Below, in pieces: positions 37,911 through 47,398 of a DNA stretch of 64,000 nucleotides. This stretch comes from Modicisalibacter muralis (GTDB taxonomy: Bacteria > Pseudomonadota > Gammaproteobacteria > Pseudomonadales > Halomonadaceae). A program made the position numbers and the translations under genes. The notes below the pieces were generated by a model that was given only the letters and a program-made list of their open reading frames with translations, did not search any database and was not told the DNA's origin. Where the stretch lies: positions 124,001 to 188,000 of the forward strand of contig NZ_FNGI01000006.1 in assembly GCF_900102945.1 (NCBI RefSeq). Direction: 5' to 3'. Each line of letters starts with the position of its first letter. Position 1 is the stretch's first letter.

Positions 37911-38731
37911 GAGCGCGCCTCTTTATTCCGCTTCTGGTCATTGCGAGCCTGGCCTTGGGTCACCTCGACCGAAACCGGTAGTGCCAACAGCTCGGGGGCG
38001 CGCTGTTCGCGGGCAATGCTCAACCCCTTGCGCAACTCGCCGAGTTGATCGTCATTCAGCGCTTGCCACTCACCGGCCGAGGCTTTCCAAACACCGCCTT
38101 CATCGCCATCGGGGGTTAGATAGTAAAAGCCTACGCGACCCAGGCGCAGATACTCGACCTGGCGATCGGCATTGCCTACCAGCGAGCCACGCCAAGCATC
38201 GATCTCGCGGCCGTAATCCAGCTCGGCACGCCAGGCACCCAGCAGACGATCGAGTTTGTCGGCGGGCGTCATCGCCGGATTGACGAGCATTGTCTTGAGA
38301 CTTTCGACGCGCGCCAGACGCTCCTCGCGCAGAAACGGCATGTCGGACTCTATCCACCGGCGCAGGCTTTCGACCATGTCACGCATCGATACCGGCAGCG
38401 TTTCGCGTGTTACCGAAAGCTGATCCAGCGCCCGTTCGCGCTGCTCGATGGTGGCGGCCCGGCGCTCGATCAGCGGCGCCAGTTCCGCATTGTAGGCACG
38501 CAATCGGTGCGCTTCCCGCTCGGTGGCGCGCAACTCACGCAGCGCCTCGCGCGTGGCATCGTCGGCCGTGTCGATCTTATCCTGCAACTCGGCCTGAGCC
38601 TGCTGCGCGGCGATGCTCTGTTCACGCAACGCATCTTGCGCCGGCACCGTCGCACTGATACCCAACAGCAACACCGCCGATAAATGCCAAGGCCGGCGCA
38701 ACCGCTTACGCAGCTTGTTTTCCGCGATCAT
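37907..38731 (-). CDS. DUF3450 family periplasmic protein
   Basis: 274 residues from ATG 38731, with GAGGAGT upstream. A basic N-terminus and signal peptide (about 1-32) are followed by a long coiled coil (LQDKIDTADDATREALREL, EREAHRLRAYNAEL). The domain FYYLTPDGDEGGVW is typical of DUF3450. It is first in the TonB2-type operon; in Vibrio and Pseudomonas DUF3450 genes occupy the same place. The longer upstream frame enters the promoter region and is rejected. Confidence 0.88.
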   Translation of the reverse strand: MIAENKLRKRLRRPWHLSAVLLLGISATVPAQDALREQSIAAQQAQAELQDKIDTADDATREALRELRATEREAHRLRAYNAELAPLIERRAATIEQRERALDQLSVTRETLPVSMRDMVESLRRWIESDMPFLREERLARVESLKTMLVNPAMTPADKLDRLLGAWRAELDYGREIDAWRGSLVGNADRQVEYLRLGRVGFYYLTPDGDEGGVWKASAGEWQALNDDQLGELRKGLSIAREQRAPELLALPVSVEVTQGQARNDQKRNKEARS

Positions 38732-38808
38732 CGACTCCTCGCTAGCGCCGCGCATCCCTGAAAACTCCATGCGGCGCACTGAAAAAAGAGCGCCTACGCT
38801 AATACAAA

Positions 38809-38829
38809 CAAGAACAATTATCAATAATA
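38809..38829 (-). promoter_or_regulatory. Possible Fur box upstream of the TonB operon
   Basis: Minus strand TTGATAATTGTTCTTG contains the half-site TGATAAT and a weak second half; about 10 of 14 informative positions fit the TGATAATnATTATCA consensus. It lies about 80 bp before the DUF3450 start. Iron control would suit a TonB system. Confidence 0.35.
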
Positions 38830-38844
38830 TGCAAAAGCGAACCA

Positions 38845-38876
38845 TGAAAAAACCGGCTCCAGATTAGAAGCCGGTT
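38845..38876 (-). terminator. Rho-independent terminator of etfBA
   Basis: Minus strand AACCGGCT-10 nt-AGCCGGTT followed by TTTTC. It lies after the etfA remnant, not directly after the present etfA stop. Confidence 0.85.
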
Positions 38877-38906
38877 TTAGCGCCAGAGACGTTATCGCAG
38901 CAGGTT

Positions 38907-38990
38907 ACAGCTTGCTTTCCAACTCCGGCAGAATCGGGAACAGATCGCCGACCAGGCCGCTGAATTTGTGAGAGCGCCACCTGGAAGATC
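38907..38990 (-). pseudogene. Remnant of a second etfA 3-prime end
   Basis: On the minus strand 38907-38960 reads [17 protein letters not shown] and stop, nearly the same as the end of the intact etfA ([17 protein letters not shown]). Just before it, GATCTTCCAGGTGGCG repeats the codons for IFQVA, out of frame with the tail. The rest of the gene is absent. Confidence 0.85.
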
Positions 38991-38999
38991 CGATCTTCC

Positions 39000-39938
39000 C
39001 TATAGCTTCTGCTCGAGCTCCGGCAGGATCTGGAACAGGTCTCCCACCAATCCGTAGTCCGCGACCTGGAAGATCGGCGCCTCCTCGTCCTTGTTGATGG
39101 CGACGATCACCTTGGAGTCCTTCATCCCCGCCAGGTGCTGGATGGCGCCCGAGATACCCACGGCGATGTACAGCTCCGGGGCGACGATCTTGCCGGTCTG
39201 GCCGACCTGCATGTCGTTGGGCACGAAGCCGGCGTCGACCGCCGCCCTTGATGCGCCGATCGCCGCGCCGAGCTTGTCGGCGATGCCGTCGAGCAGCTTG
39301 AAGTTGTCGCCGCTGCCCATGCCGCGCCCGCCGGAGATGACCACCCGCGCGCCGCCCAGTTCGGGGCGCTCGCTCTGGGCGAGTTCCTCGCCGACGAAGC
39401 TCGACAGGCGGTTGTCGACGACGGTGTCGACAGTGTCGATCGGGGCGCTGTTGCTCTCGCCGACGGCGTCGAAGGCGGTGGCGCGGACGCTGAGCACCTT
39501 GAGCGTCTCGGCGCTTTGCACGGTGGCGATGGCGTTGCCGGCGTAGATCGGCCGCTTGAAGGTGTCGGCGCTTTCGACGCTGAGAATATCGGAGAGCGGC
39601 GAGACGTCCTTGAGCGCGGCGAGGCGCGGCAGGACGTTCTTGCCGGTGGTCGAGGCGCTGGCCAGGATATGGCTGTAGTCGTCGGCCAGCGCGGCAAGCA
39701 GGTCGGCCAGCGGCTCGGCGAGCTGGTGGGCGTAGACGCCGTTGTCGGCGACGCGCACGCGGCTGACGCCGTCGAGCTTGGCCGCCTGTTCGGCGATCGC
39801 GCCGACGTTTTCCCCGGCGACCAGCAGGTCGATGTCGCCGCCGTCTGCGTCGGCGATCTGCTGGGCGGCGGCGACCACGTGGGCGGTGGCGCCGGCCAGT
39901 TGGCCGTCATGATGATCGGCGAGTACCAGTATGCTCAT
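39000..39938 (-). CDS. etfA: Electron transfer flavoprotein alpha subunit
   Basis: FAD-binding subunit of ETF, shuttling electrons from acyl-CoA and other dehydrogenases to ETF-ubiquinone oxidoreductase. 312 residues. The C-terminal FAD domain is clear: [54 protein letters not shown] and [17 protein letters not shown]. It overlaps etfB by 4 bp. By eye the gene is richer in GC than its neighbours, and a second etfA tail follows it, suggesting replacement by a related copy. Confidence 0.95.
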   Translation of the reverse strand: MSILVLADHHDGQLAGATAHVVAAAQQIADADGGDIDLLVAGENVGAIAEQAAKLDGVSRVRVADNGVYAHQLAEPLADLLAALADDYSHILASASTTGKNVLPRLAALKDVSPLSDILSVESADTFKRPIYAGNAIATVQSAETLKVLSVRATAFDAVGESNSAPIDTVDTVVDNRLSSFVGEELAQSERPELGGARVVISGGRGMGSGDNFKLLDGIADKLGAAIGASRAAVDAGFVPNDMQVGQTGKIVAPELYIAVGISGAIQHLAGMKDSKVIVAINKDEEAPIFQVADYGLVGDLFQILPELEQKL

Positions 39939-40687
39939 GAAATCACCTTGGCGTCGTTCTTGAGTTTGTCGATCAGCTCGTCCACCGAGGCGACCTTGAT
40001 GCCGCCCTGGCGCTCGGCCGGGGTCTCGACCTTCAGCTGGGTGAGCTTGGCGACGAGCTCGACGCCGAGCTCCGCCGGGGTCTTGACGTCGAGCGGCTTC
40101 TTCTTGGCCTTCATGATGTCGGGCAGCTTGGCGTAACGTGGCTCGTTGAGGCGCAGGTCGGTGGTGACGATGGCCGGCAGCTTGAGCGATACGGTCTGCA
40201 GGCCACCGTCGATCTCGCGGGTGACGTCGACCGTGCCATCCTTGACATCGACCTTGGAGGCAAAGGTGCCCTGAGCCAGGCCGGTCAGCGCGGCGAGCAT
40301 CTGGCCGGTCTGGTTGTTGTCGCTATCGATCGCTTGCTTGCCGAGGATCGTCAGGCCGGGCTGTTCGTCATCGACGACCCGCTTGAGCAGCTTGGCCACC
40401 GTCAGTGCTTCGACGCGCTCGTCGGTCTCGATATGCAGGGCGCGATCGGCACCCAGCGCCAGCGCGGTGCGCAGCTGCTCCTGGGCGGCCTTGGGACCGA
40501 TGGTGACGACCACGACCTCGCTGGCCACGCCCTTCTCCTTGAGGCGTACCGCTTCTTCCACAGCGATCTCGCAGAACGGGTTCATGGCCATCTTGACGTT
40601 GGTCAGGTCGACGTCACTGTTATCCGCCTTGACGCGGATCTTGACGTTGTAATCGATGACGCGTTTGACCGCGACGAGTACTTTCAT
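39935..40687 (-). CDS. etfB: Electron transfer flavoprotein beta subunit
   Basis: AMP-binding subunit of ETF, 250 residues. Conserved stretches are [54 protein letters not shown] and the recognition-loop region [16 protein letters not shown]. It is first in etfBA and divergent from ETF-QO at 41049. Confidence 0.95.
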   Translation of the reverse strand: MKVLVAVKRVIDYNVKIRVKADNSDVDLTNVKMAMNPFCEIAVEEAVRLKEKGVASEVVVVTIGPKAAQEQLRTALALGADRALHIETDERVEALTVAKLLKRVVDDEQPGLTILGKQAIDSDNNQTGQMLAALTGLAQGTFASKVDVKDGTVDVTREIDGGLQTVSLKLPAIVTTDLRLNEPRYAKLPDIMKAKKKPLDVKTPAELGVELVAKLTQLKVETPAERQGGIKVASVDELIDKLKNDAKVIS

Positions 40688-41048
40688 GGCTTCCTCGCTT
40701 GGTTATTGCTCGGTTAGAACCCGTAGGCATATATTCATGCAAGCGTTTGATAGACGATCGAATCTGAAAAAAATGTATAGTGCCATAGCTTTAATCGGCG
40801 GCCCAATAATGCGTTTGGTTTGTTTTTGCCGCCACCACCAGGACATCATGCCTTCGTCGTACTCGGTCTATGGGTCGCTAGATCGTTGGCATTTTGCCAT
40901 TATCATTAGCATGAACCCCGAGTGGAAGCAAACGACCGTTTTAATTATAGTGAGCACCTGACGCCCCGCTTTCCAGTACACCGTGACAGGCTGGCAGCCA
41001 ACACAACAACACCTCGCTACACTGGCACGAAACAAGAGGAGACAAATC
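40688..41048. other. etfB / ETF-QO divergent intergenic region
   Basis: 361 bp, partly AT-rich (40740-40960), without a convincing gene. It should hold the divergent promoters of etfBA and ETF-QO. No repeat or operator stands out. Confidence 0.5.
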
Positions 41049-42719
41049 GTGGAACGTGAATCCATGGATTTTGACGTGGTCATCGTCGGCGCCGGCCCCA
41101 GCGGCCTGGCCGCTGCCTGCCGCCTGATGCAACAAGCCAACGAGGCCGAACGCGAGCTCAGTGTCTGCGTGGTCGAGAAAGGCTCCGAAGTCGGTGCGCA
41201 CATCCTCTCCGGCGCGGTATTCGAGACCCGCGCCCTCGACGAGTTGTTTCCCGACTGGGCCGAGCGCGGCGCCCCGCTGACCACCCCGGCGACCCGCGAT
41301 GACGTCTACCTGCTCAAGAACGCCGAATCGGCCCAGAAGCTGCCCAATGCACTGGTACCCAAAACCATGCACAACGTCGGCGGCGATTCACCGAATTACG
41401 TGATCAGCGCCGGTAATCTGTGCCGCTGGCTGGGCGAGCAGGCCGAGGCGCTGGGCGTGGAGATATTCCCCGGCTTCGCCGCTCAGGACGTGTTGATCGA
41501 CGATGACGGTATCGTGCGCGGTATCGTCACCGGCGACATGGGTGTGGCCGCCGATGGCAGCGAGAAAAGCGGCTACATGCCGGGAATGGAGCTGCGCGCC
41601 AAGTACACGCTGTTTGCCGAAGGCTCGCGCGGACACCTCGGCAAGCGCCTGATCGAGCGCTTTGATCTAGCCACGGGCAAGGACCCGCAGCACTACGCCA
41701 TCGGCCTCAAGGAACTGTGGGACGTGCCCGCCGACAAGCACGAGCCCGGCCTGGTGCTGCACGGCTCCGGCTGGCCGCTGGGCAAGGACAGCCATGGCGG
41801 CTTCTTTCTTTACCACGCCGAAAACCAGCAGGTGGTGGTGGGGTTGATCGTCGATCTGAGCTACCGCAACCCCCATCTATCGCCGTTCGACGAATTCCAG
41901 CGCATGAAGCACCACCCGCTGCTCAAGCAATACCTCGAGGGCGGCAAGCGCGTGGCCTACGGTGCGCGAGCGATCACCAAGGGCGGACTCAACTGCCTGC
42001 CGAAGATGACCTTCCCCGGCGGCCTGTTGATCGGCTGCGACGCGGGCACCTTGAACTTCGCCAAGATCAAGGGTCTGCACACGGCGATGAAATCGGGCAT
42101 GCTGGCCGCCGAAACGGTCTTCGAGACGCTCGCCTCCGCTGATGAAGGCGCCGATGCGGGTGGTCAGGAGCTGACCGCCTTCACCGCCCAATGGGAACAA
42201 AGCTGGGCTTACAAGGAACTGGCCGAAACCGCCAACTTCGGCCCGGCGATCCACAAGTACGGCATCGTGCTGGGCGGGGCTTACAATTTCGCCGATCAGT
42301 TACTGGGTGGCAAGCTGCCGGCGGTGCACGACACCAGCGCCGACCATGCCCAACTGCAAACGGCCGAGCACAGCGAAAAGATCGACTACCCCAGACCCGA
42401 CGGCAAGCTGTCCTTCGACAAGCCCTCTTCGGTGTTTCTGTCCAATACCAACCACGAGGAAGATCAGCCTTGCCACCTGAGGCTGTCGGATCCGGACATC
42501 CCGATTCGCGACAACCTGCCCAAATACGCCGAGCCGGCGCAGCGTTATTGTCCGGTGGGAGTGTATGAAGTCGTCGAAGACGACGCCGGCCAGCCCCGCT
42601 TCCAGATCAACTTCCAGAACTGCATCCACTGCAAGACCTGCGATATCAAGGACCCGGCGCAGAACATCACCTGGGTCGCGCCGGAAGGCGGCGGCGGGCC
42701 CAATTACCCCAATATGTAA
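41049..42719 (+). CDS. Electron transfer flavoprotein-ubiquinone oxidoreductase
   Basis: Inner-membrane-associated flavo-iron-sulfur enzyme passing electrons from ETF to ubiquinone. 556 residues from GTG 41049 (AGGAG upstream), matching the usual MEREsMdFDVVIVG opening. The FAD dinucleotide motif is VVIVGAGPSGLAAACR; GAHILSGAVFE and KGGLNCLPKMTFPGG are present. The C-terminal [4Fe-4S] motif is YCPVGVYE ... CIHCKTCDIKDP. Divergent from etfBA. Confidence 0.95.
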   Translation: MERESMDFDVVIVGAGPSGLAAACRLMQQANEAERELSVCVVEKGSEVGAHILSGAVFETRALDELFPDWAERGAPLTTPATRDDVYLLKNAESAQKLPNALVPKTMHNVGGDSPNYVISAGNLCRWLGEQAEALGVEIFPGFAAQDVLIDDDGIVRGIVTGDMGVAADGSEKSGYMPGMELRAKYTLFAEGSRGHLGKRLIERFDLATGKDPQHYAIGLKELWDVPADKHEPGLVLHGSGWPLGKDSHGGFFLYHAENQQVVVGLIVDLSYRNPHLSPFDEFQRMKHHPLLKQYLEGGKRVAYGARAITKGGLNCLPKMTFPGGLLIGCDAGTLNFAKIKGLHTAMKSGMLAAETVFETLASADEGADAGGQELTAFTAQWEQSWAYKELAETANFGPAIHKYGIVLGGAYNFADQLLGGKLPAVHDTSADHAQLQTAEHSEKIDYPRPDGKLSFDKPSSVFLSNTNHEEDQPCHLRLSDPDIPIRDNLPKYAEPAQRYCPVGVYEVVEDDAGQPRFQINFQNCIHCKTCDIKDPAQNITWVAPEGGGGPNYPNM

Positions 42720-42747
42720 AATCGGCGCCAAGGCCTGCCAGTCATGC

Positions 42748-42776
42748 AAACCCCCTGATTCATCAATCAGGGGGTT
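42748..42776. terminator. Bidirectional terminator after ETF-QO
   Basis: AAACCCCCTGATT-CATC-AATCAGGGGGTTT, a perfect stem between convergent genes. Confidence 0.88.
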
Positions 42777-42781
42777 TGTCG

Positions 42782-43609
42782 TCAATCGCCGCTGGCAACG
42801 GGTCGCTTTGGATCGGTAATCCAATGGCTCCAGGAGCCGGCATACAGGCGTGGTAGATCGCGACCGATGACCGCGTAAGCAAGAATGTTGTGGCAGGCGG
42901 TGACGCCGGAGCCGCAATAGCTGATCGCTCCGTCATGTCGTGGCAGTTCGCTATCGAGCGTGGCGGCGGGCTTGAAGCGCCCGTCGGCGCTCAGGTTCGC
43001 CGCGCTGGGCCGACATACGGCACCCGGAATGTGCCCGGCAACCGGATCGATGGGCTCGACCTCGCCGCGAAAGCGCTCCGGGGCGCGGGCATCGATCTTC
43101 ATGTCGCTCGACGCAAGCACACTATCGGCGCCGACCAGGGCTCGCTCGTTGAACTCGGGCTGCCAGTCGCTCGATGCCGCGAGGGAGACGCCGTGTGTCA
43201 TCTCGCCGCCTTCACGCTGCCATGCCGTCAATCCCCCATCGAGCACCCGAACATCGGGATGCCCCGCCCAGCAATGCAGCATCCACCAGGCACGCGCCGC
43301 CGCCAACTGGCCGCCACGATCGTCGTAGACCACTACCGGCACCTCGGGTGAAACCCCTAGCCGTTGTAGTGTCGCGCTAAACGCAGCGGCACTGGGCAGA
43401 GGATGACGCCCCGCTTCGCCAGGCGACGAGGCCAGGTCGCCATCCAGATCGACATGCTGGCTACCGGGAATATGCTCGGCTTCCCACAGGCGTCGTCCGG
43501 CGCTGCTCTCTTCCAGTCGCGCGCGACAATCCAGAATGCACAATGGCTCACCGGCCATCAGCGCATCCTGCAACGTCGCGGCATCGATCAGTGGCTGCTT
43601 GGCGCTCAT
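42782..43609 (-). CDS. sseA: 3-mercaptopyruvate sulfurtransferase (SseA-type rhodanese)
   Basis: Two-domain rhodanese of 275 residues. The N-terminal domain lacks an active cysteine; the C-terminal loop is YCGSGVTACHN, and CGSGVTA is the mercaptopyruvate form rather than the thiosulfate form. RPHW-like elements include HIPGSQHVDLDGDL and GHIPGAVCRP. The start overlaps the upstream helicase gene by 4 bp. Confidence 0.91.
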   Translation of the reverse strand: MSAKQPLIDAATLQDALMAGEPLCILDCRARLEESSAGRRLWEAEHIPGSQHVDLDGDLASSPGEAGRHPLPSAAAFSATLQRLGVSPEVPVVVYDDRGGQLAAARAWWMLHCWAGHPDVRVLDGGLTAWQREGGEMTHGVSLAASSDWQPEFNERALVGADSVLASSDMKIDARAPERFRGEVEPIDPVAGHIPGAVCRPSAANLSADGRFKPAATLDSELPRHDGAISYCGSGVTACHNILAYAVIGRDLPRLYAGSWSHWITDPKRPVASGD

Positions 43610-45816
43610 GTCATCGGGTCTCCTTGCAAAATCTCCAACGGCGCACGCCCGGCGATCAGGCGCCGACGCCCGGCATGCTCGAAGCGCACCTCGATCACCG
43701 GGTTGGCCGGATCGCCTTCGACGACCATGATCTCACCGTCGCCGAATACCTCATGGCGCACCCGTTGCCCCGGCGTGTGGCTCGTTCCTTTACCATAGGC
43801 CGCCAATGCACCAGCCGCAGGCATTTCGCGAGCCTGCTGCAGCGCCAGCGTGACATTCAGCGCGCCGAGATAACGCCCAACGAGCGTCGGCGCCGCAACC
43901 GATACTGCATCGCTTGTGTCCTCATGCAACGCTTGCGCAATCCGATTGCCATCCTGCCAGGCACTCTCGGCGATGAAACGACTCGGGCGATGCTCGCCGC
44001 CATCGTGCAACATCAGCAGGCGTTCGCGGGCCCGGGTAATCGCAACGTAGAACAATCGCCGCTCTTCTTCGAGCCGCTCGTCATCCAATGGATTGTCACG
44101 CGTGTAGTGCGGGAAGTCTTCTTCGTTGGTACCCCATAGCGCTACCAGCGGCCACTCGAGACCCTTGGCGCCGTGTACCGTGGTAATCAATACGCCATCG
44201 GCGCGATTCTCCACCGGGCGATGCAGCAGATCGATGAAATCCTGCGGCGCCTGGGCCGATTCCTCGGCCTGCTCGATCAGCACGTCGAGCAGGCGCACGT
44301 CCTCCTCGCCCTTCTCGCGACGAGCGGCGGCACGCTTGAGCACTTTCTCGGCATCCAGACGCTCGACGATCAGCTCGAGCAGCCGCGCCGGTGGCAACGC
44401 CGCCCGCTTGGGCAATTCACAGAGTAACGCCCAACGGCGCTTGAGATTGCGCCGCTGAAATGGCTTGAGACTGGCCAGCAGAGGGTCGTGACGTTCCGGC
44501 CAGGTCTGACTCTGTGCCAATTGCCCGGCCAGCGCCTGCAGCCGCTCGCGGGCCACGAACGGCGTCGGCTGCGAGAGTAGTAACAGCAAATGCGCGGGAT
44601 CGTGCAGCAGCCGCGCATCGCGCGCCAGGCGCAGATAACCGGCCAGCGCCTGGACCAGCGGCAGGCGAAAAACGAAGCGATCTTCCCGCGCGAGGCGAAA
44701 CGGAATGCCGGCGCGCAGCAACTGCAACTGCACCGATACCGATAGCGCCCAGCTACGCACCAGCACGCAAGCCTGATCCAGACCCCGACCGCTACGCCGC
44801 CAGGCGTTCAACTCGTCGATCAGTTGGCCACCGCCTTGGCCGACGTCGAGCGTGGTGCGTGGATTCTCCGATGCGGCCAGGCATAGCTGGTCGGGGCGGC
44901 GGCGATTGGCGCGTATGGCGTGATTGGCCGCAAGGGCCAGCGCGTGACCATGGCGAAACGTGGTCGACAGCGGATAGTCGCTGGACTCGCCGAAAGTGGC
45001 GGCGAAACGTTCGAGCATGTAATCAGGACGCGCGCCGCGCCACTCATAGATGCATTGATTCGCATCGCCGACCGCCATCACGGCGGCTCGCTGCCCCGCC
45101 AGCATGGCGAGCAGGCACTGCTGAGCCTGGTTGATATCCTGGTATTCATCGACGATCACGTGATCGAGAAAACCCTGAACGCGGGTGCGGGCTTCGTCAT
45201 TGGCTTGCAGACAGCGCAACGGTCTATAGAGCAGGTCGGCGTAGGTCATGCGCCCGTGCTGTTCGAGCAACGATTCCAGTTGCTCGTAGGAATCGACGAA
45301 ATGCTCGGTATTCGGCCCGAAATCGAGCCGCTCATAGAACTCGCCGGAGCCAATCATCTCAGCCTTGACCAGCTCGCAGAAACTTCCCAACGCCTCGATT
45401 CGATCGGCTTCGAGGGCCGTTTCACGCGTCGTATCATCCGCCCCGCCGAGCGCCAGCATTACCGCCTGGCGCAGCAGTCGCTCGCGTTGCCAGTCGGCGC
45501 TCAGCAACTCACGCGGTGGTAAATATCCCCAGCGCGTCAGGCTTTGGGTGAGACGATGACCAATCGAATGGAAAGTGCGCACCTCGGGGAGCGCTTGACC
45601 GGTTGGTGCCAGCGACACGAGTTTGGCGGTAAAGTCTTCACGCGCGGCGCGGTTGAACATCAACACCAGAATACGCCGTGCCGGCACACCCTCGGCCAGC
45701 AGATGCAACACCCGCAAAACCAGCGTGGTGGTCTTGCCCGCTCCGGCCACTGCCGCAACCCGCGCATGGCCGCTACCATGGCCGATCACGGCCTGCTGTT
45801 CTTCGGTTAGCCTCAC
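43606..45816 (-). CDS. UvrD/Rep-family DNA helicase
   Basis: Superfamily 1A 3-prime to 5-prime helicase-like ATPase of 736 residues. Walker A is VAGAGKTTTL (23-32), Walker B VDEYQDINQAQ, then VGDANQCIYEWRGA and the late motifs TVHGAKGLEWPLVAL and VAITRARERLLML. The C-terminal piece HEVFGDGEIMVVEGDP resembles the UvrD/PcrA tail that contacts partners. It is divergent enough that I do not name it uvrD or rep. It lies between DUF1285 and sulfurtransferase genes, all overlapping by 4 bp. Confidence 0.9.
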   Translation of the reverse strand: MRLTEEQQAVIGHGSGHARVAAVAGAGKTTTLVLRVLHLLAEGVPARRILVLMFNRAAREDFTAKLVSLAPTGQALPEVRTFHSIGHRLTQSLTRWGYLPPRELLSADWQRERLLRQAVMLALGGADDTTRETALEADRIEALGSFCELVKAEMIGSGEFYERLDFGPNTEHFVDSYEQLESLLEQHGRMTYADLLYRPLRCLQANDEARTRVQGFLDHVIVDEYQDINQAQQCLLAMLAGQRAAVMAVGDANQCIYEWRGARPDYMLERFAATFGESSDYPLSTTFRHGHALALAANHAIRANRRRPDQLCLAASENPRTTLDVGQGGGQLIDELNAWRRSGRGLDQACVLVRSWALSVSVQLQLLRAGIPFRLAREDRFVFRLPLVQALAGYLRLARDARLLHDPAHLLLLLSQPTPFVARERLQALAGQLAQSQTWPERHDPLLASLKPFQRRNLKRRWALLCELPKRAALPPARLLELIVERLDAEKVLKRAAARREKGEEDVRLLDVLIEQAEESAQAPQDFIDLLHRPVENRADGVLITTVHGAKGLEWPLVALWGTNEEDFPHYTRDNPLDDERLEEERRLFYVAITRARERLLMLHDGGEHRPSRFIAESAWQDGNRIAQALHEDTSDAVSVAAPTLVGRYLGALNVTLALQQAREMPAAGALAAYGKGTSHTPGQRVRHEVFGDGEIMVVEGDPANPVIEVRFEHAGRRRLIAGRAPLEILQGDPMT

Positions 45817-46382
45817 GCCTGCTCCGCGTCGATACGCCCCAATGGTTGCCAGACGCCGTCGCTAATCAGACCAAGTTCCATCAATGCCTGGCCGTCGCGT
45901 GGCTTACGTTCGTGGGCGAGTTCGATCAAGCGGTAATAGACATTGCGGTTGAGCCGCGCAGCGAGGCCGAAGCGCACCGCCACTTCCGGCACCGGCTCAC
46001 CCTGGGGAGTCTCGCTAACTTGCAGACGGTGCGACTCACCCAACGCCACGCGATCGCCGACGTTGGTGGTCAGCCACCAGATAGAGCTGTCGCCCTCGCC
46101 TTCGCACTCGGCATCGACGATCAGAAACGCATGATCCTCGACACGGATACGGACCTTCTCGACCGGCGTCACCAGACAATAGTCGCCATTGGCCTCGCGG
46201 CGCAGCACGGTCGATAACAACCTCACCAGACGCGGGCGGCCAATCGGTGTACCTTCATGCACCCAACTGCCATCGGCGCGAATCACCAGGTCCATCTCGC
46301 CGCAATGGCTCGGGTTCCATTGATCGACCGGCGGGATCTTGCCATCGGGTTCGATCTGGGAAAGCAACGGTTCCAGCGACAT
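45813..46382 (-). CDS. DUF1285 domain protein
   Basis: 189 residues of the DUF1285 family, function unknown. Typical stretches are GSWVHEGTPIGRPRLVRLLS and REANGDYCLVTPVEKVRI. Soluble, with no signal peptide. It overlaps the helicase gene by 4 bp. Confidence 0.86.
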   Translation of the reverse strand: MSLEPLLSQIEPDGKIPPVDQWNPSHCGEMDLVIRADGSWVHEGTPIGRPRLVRLLSTVLRREANGDYCLVTPVEKVRIRVEDHAFLIVDAECEGEGDSSIWWLTTNVGDRVALGESHRLQVSETPQGEPVPEVAVRFGLAARLNRNVYYRLIELAHERKPRDGQALMELGLISDGVWQPLGRIDAEQA

Positions 46383-46437
46383 GTGTCGTCCACTCCCTGT
46401 AGCAGCGATCGAGTGTGGCGCCGATCACGGTTAGCGA

Positions 46438-47265
46438 TCAAATCAGATTGGCATCCACCAGCACCTGGCGCATATCGTCGGAGGCCTGGGGTGCCGCGGC
46501 ATTAAACAACCGATAGAAGTTGGCGGTCGTCTGCATTGCCACTTCATCGACGCTGATACCCCGCTCACGGGCGATGCCCTCGGCGACCTCGACGACCCAC
46601 TGCGGCTCGTTGGGCTTGCCACGGTGCGGTACCGGGGCTAGATAGGGGCTGTCGGTCTCGATCAGCAGGCGATCCAACGGTATCGCTCGCGCCAGCTCGC
46701 GAATCGCCTCGGCATTGCGGAACGTGACGATGCCCGACAGCGAGATCATGAATCCATGCCGCACGGCCTCGCGGGCCATGTCCAGATCCTCGGTGAAACA
46801 GTGCAGCACGCCGCCGACAGCCGGATCGGTGTACTCGCGAATCAGCGCCAGGGTATCTTCCTTGGCTTCACGGGTATGCACGATGACCGGCAGTTCTAGC
46901 TCAGTCGCGGCGATCAGGTGGCGCTTAAAGCGTTCATGCTGGACGTCGTGAGCAACGCCATCGTAATGGTAATCGAGGCCGGTCTCGCCGATGGCGACGG
47001 CCTCGAAACGCTCGGCGCAGGCCTTGATCGTCTCGACATCGGGTTCGGATTCGATGCGATGCAGCGGATGCACGCCCACCGAAATCACCACATCGTCATG
47101 CTGACGGGCGATCTCGGCCAGGCCGGCAACGTCTTCGAGGGTAACGGCGATAGCCAGGAACCGATGCACGCCACGCGCGCGCGCGGCATCGAGCGCGGCG
47201 TCAAGACTACCGCCATGGGCGGAAAGGTCGAGGCGATCGAGATGGCAATGGGAATCGACAAACAT
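46438..47265 (-). CDS. tatD: TatD-family metal-dependent deoxyribonuclease
   Basis: 275 residues of the amidohydrolase-like TatD family. Metal ligands are His6 and His8 in DSHCHLD, Glu in AIGETGLDYHY, VIVHTREA, GVLHCFT and IETDSPYLAP. Among the E. coli paralogues it looks closest to YcfH. The pilZ-tatD order after holB is the same as in Pseudomonas. Confidence 0.93.
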   Translation of the reverse strand: MFVDSHCHLDRLDLSAHGGSLDAALDAARARGVHRFLAIAVTLEDVAGLAEIARQHDDVVISVGVHPLHRIESEPDVETIKACAERFEAVAIGETGLDYHYDGVAHDVQHERFKRHLIAATELELPVIVHTREAKEDTLALIREYTDPAVGGVLHCFTEDLDMAREAVRHGFMISLSGIVTFRNAEAIRELARAIPLDRLLIETDSPYLAPVPHRGKPNEPQWVVEVAEGIARERGISVDEVAMQTTANFYRLFNAAAPQASDDMRQVLVDANLI

Positions 47266-47307
47266 GACAAATCCATTATGACGTAAGTACGACGCTTTGC
47301 GTCTTGA

Positions 47308-47398
47308 AGCTGGAAGAACGGCGCTACGCGCCTTGAAGAAAGAAGAAAATATCGGCTACGGGTTGCCTTCCCTCTTCCCTCTCCCTCTTCTCTCTTAC
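47308..47398. repeat. Purine/pyrimidine hairpin-type intergenic repeat
   Basis: Purine run GAAGAAAGAAGAAAA, the core TATCGGCTACGGGTTGC, then the pyrimidine run CTTCCCTCTTCCCTCTCCC. Core and arms resemble the element at 10836-10905, where the arms are cleaner heptamers. It lies between pilZ and tatD. Confidence 0.65.

Noticed and set aside
40740-40961. Short plus-strand frame of 101 codons before ETF-QO
   Set aside because: AT-rich, no ribosome site or homology, and lies where the divergent promoters must be.
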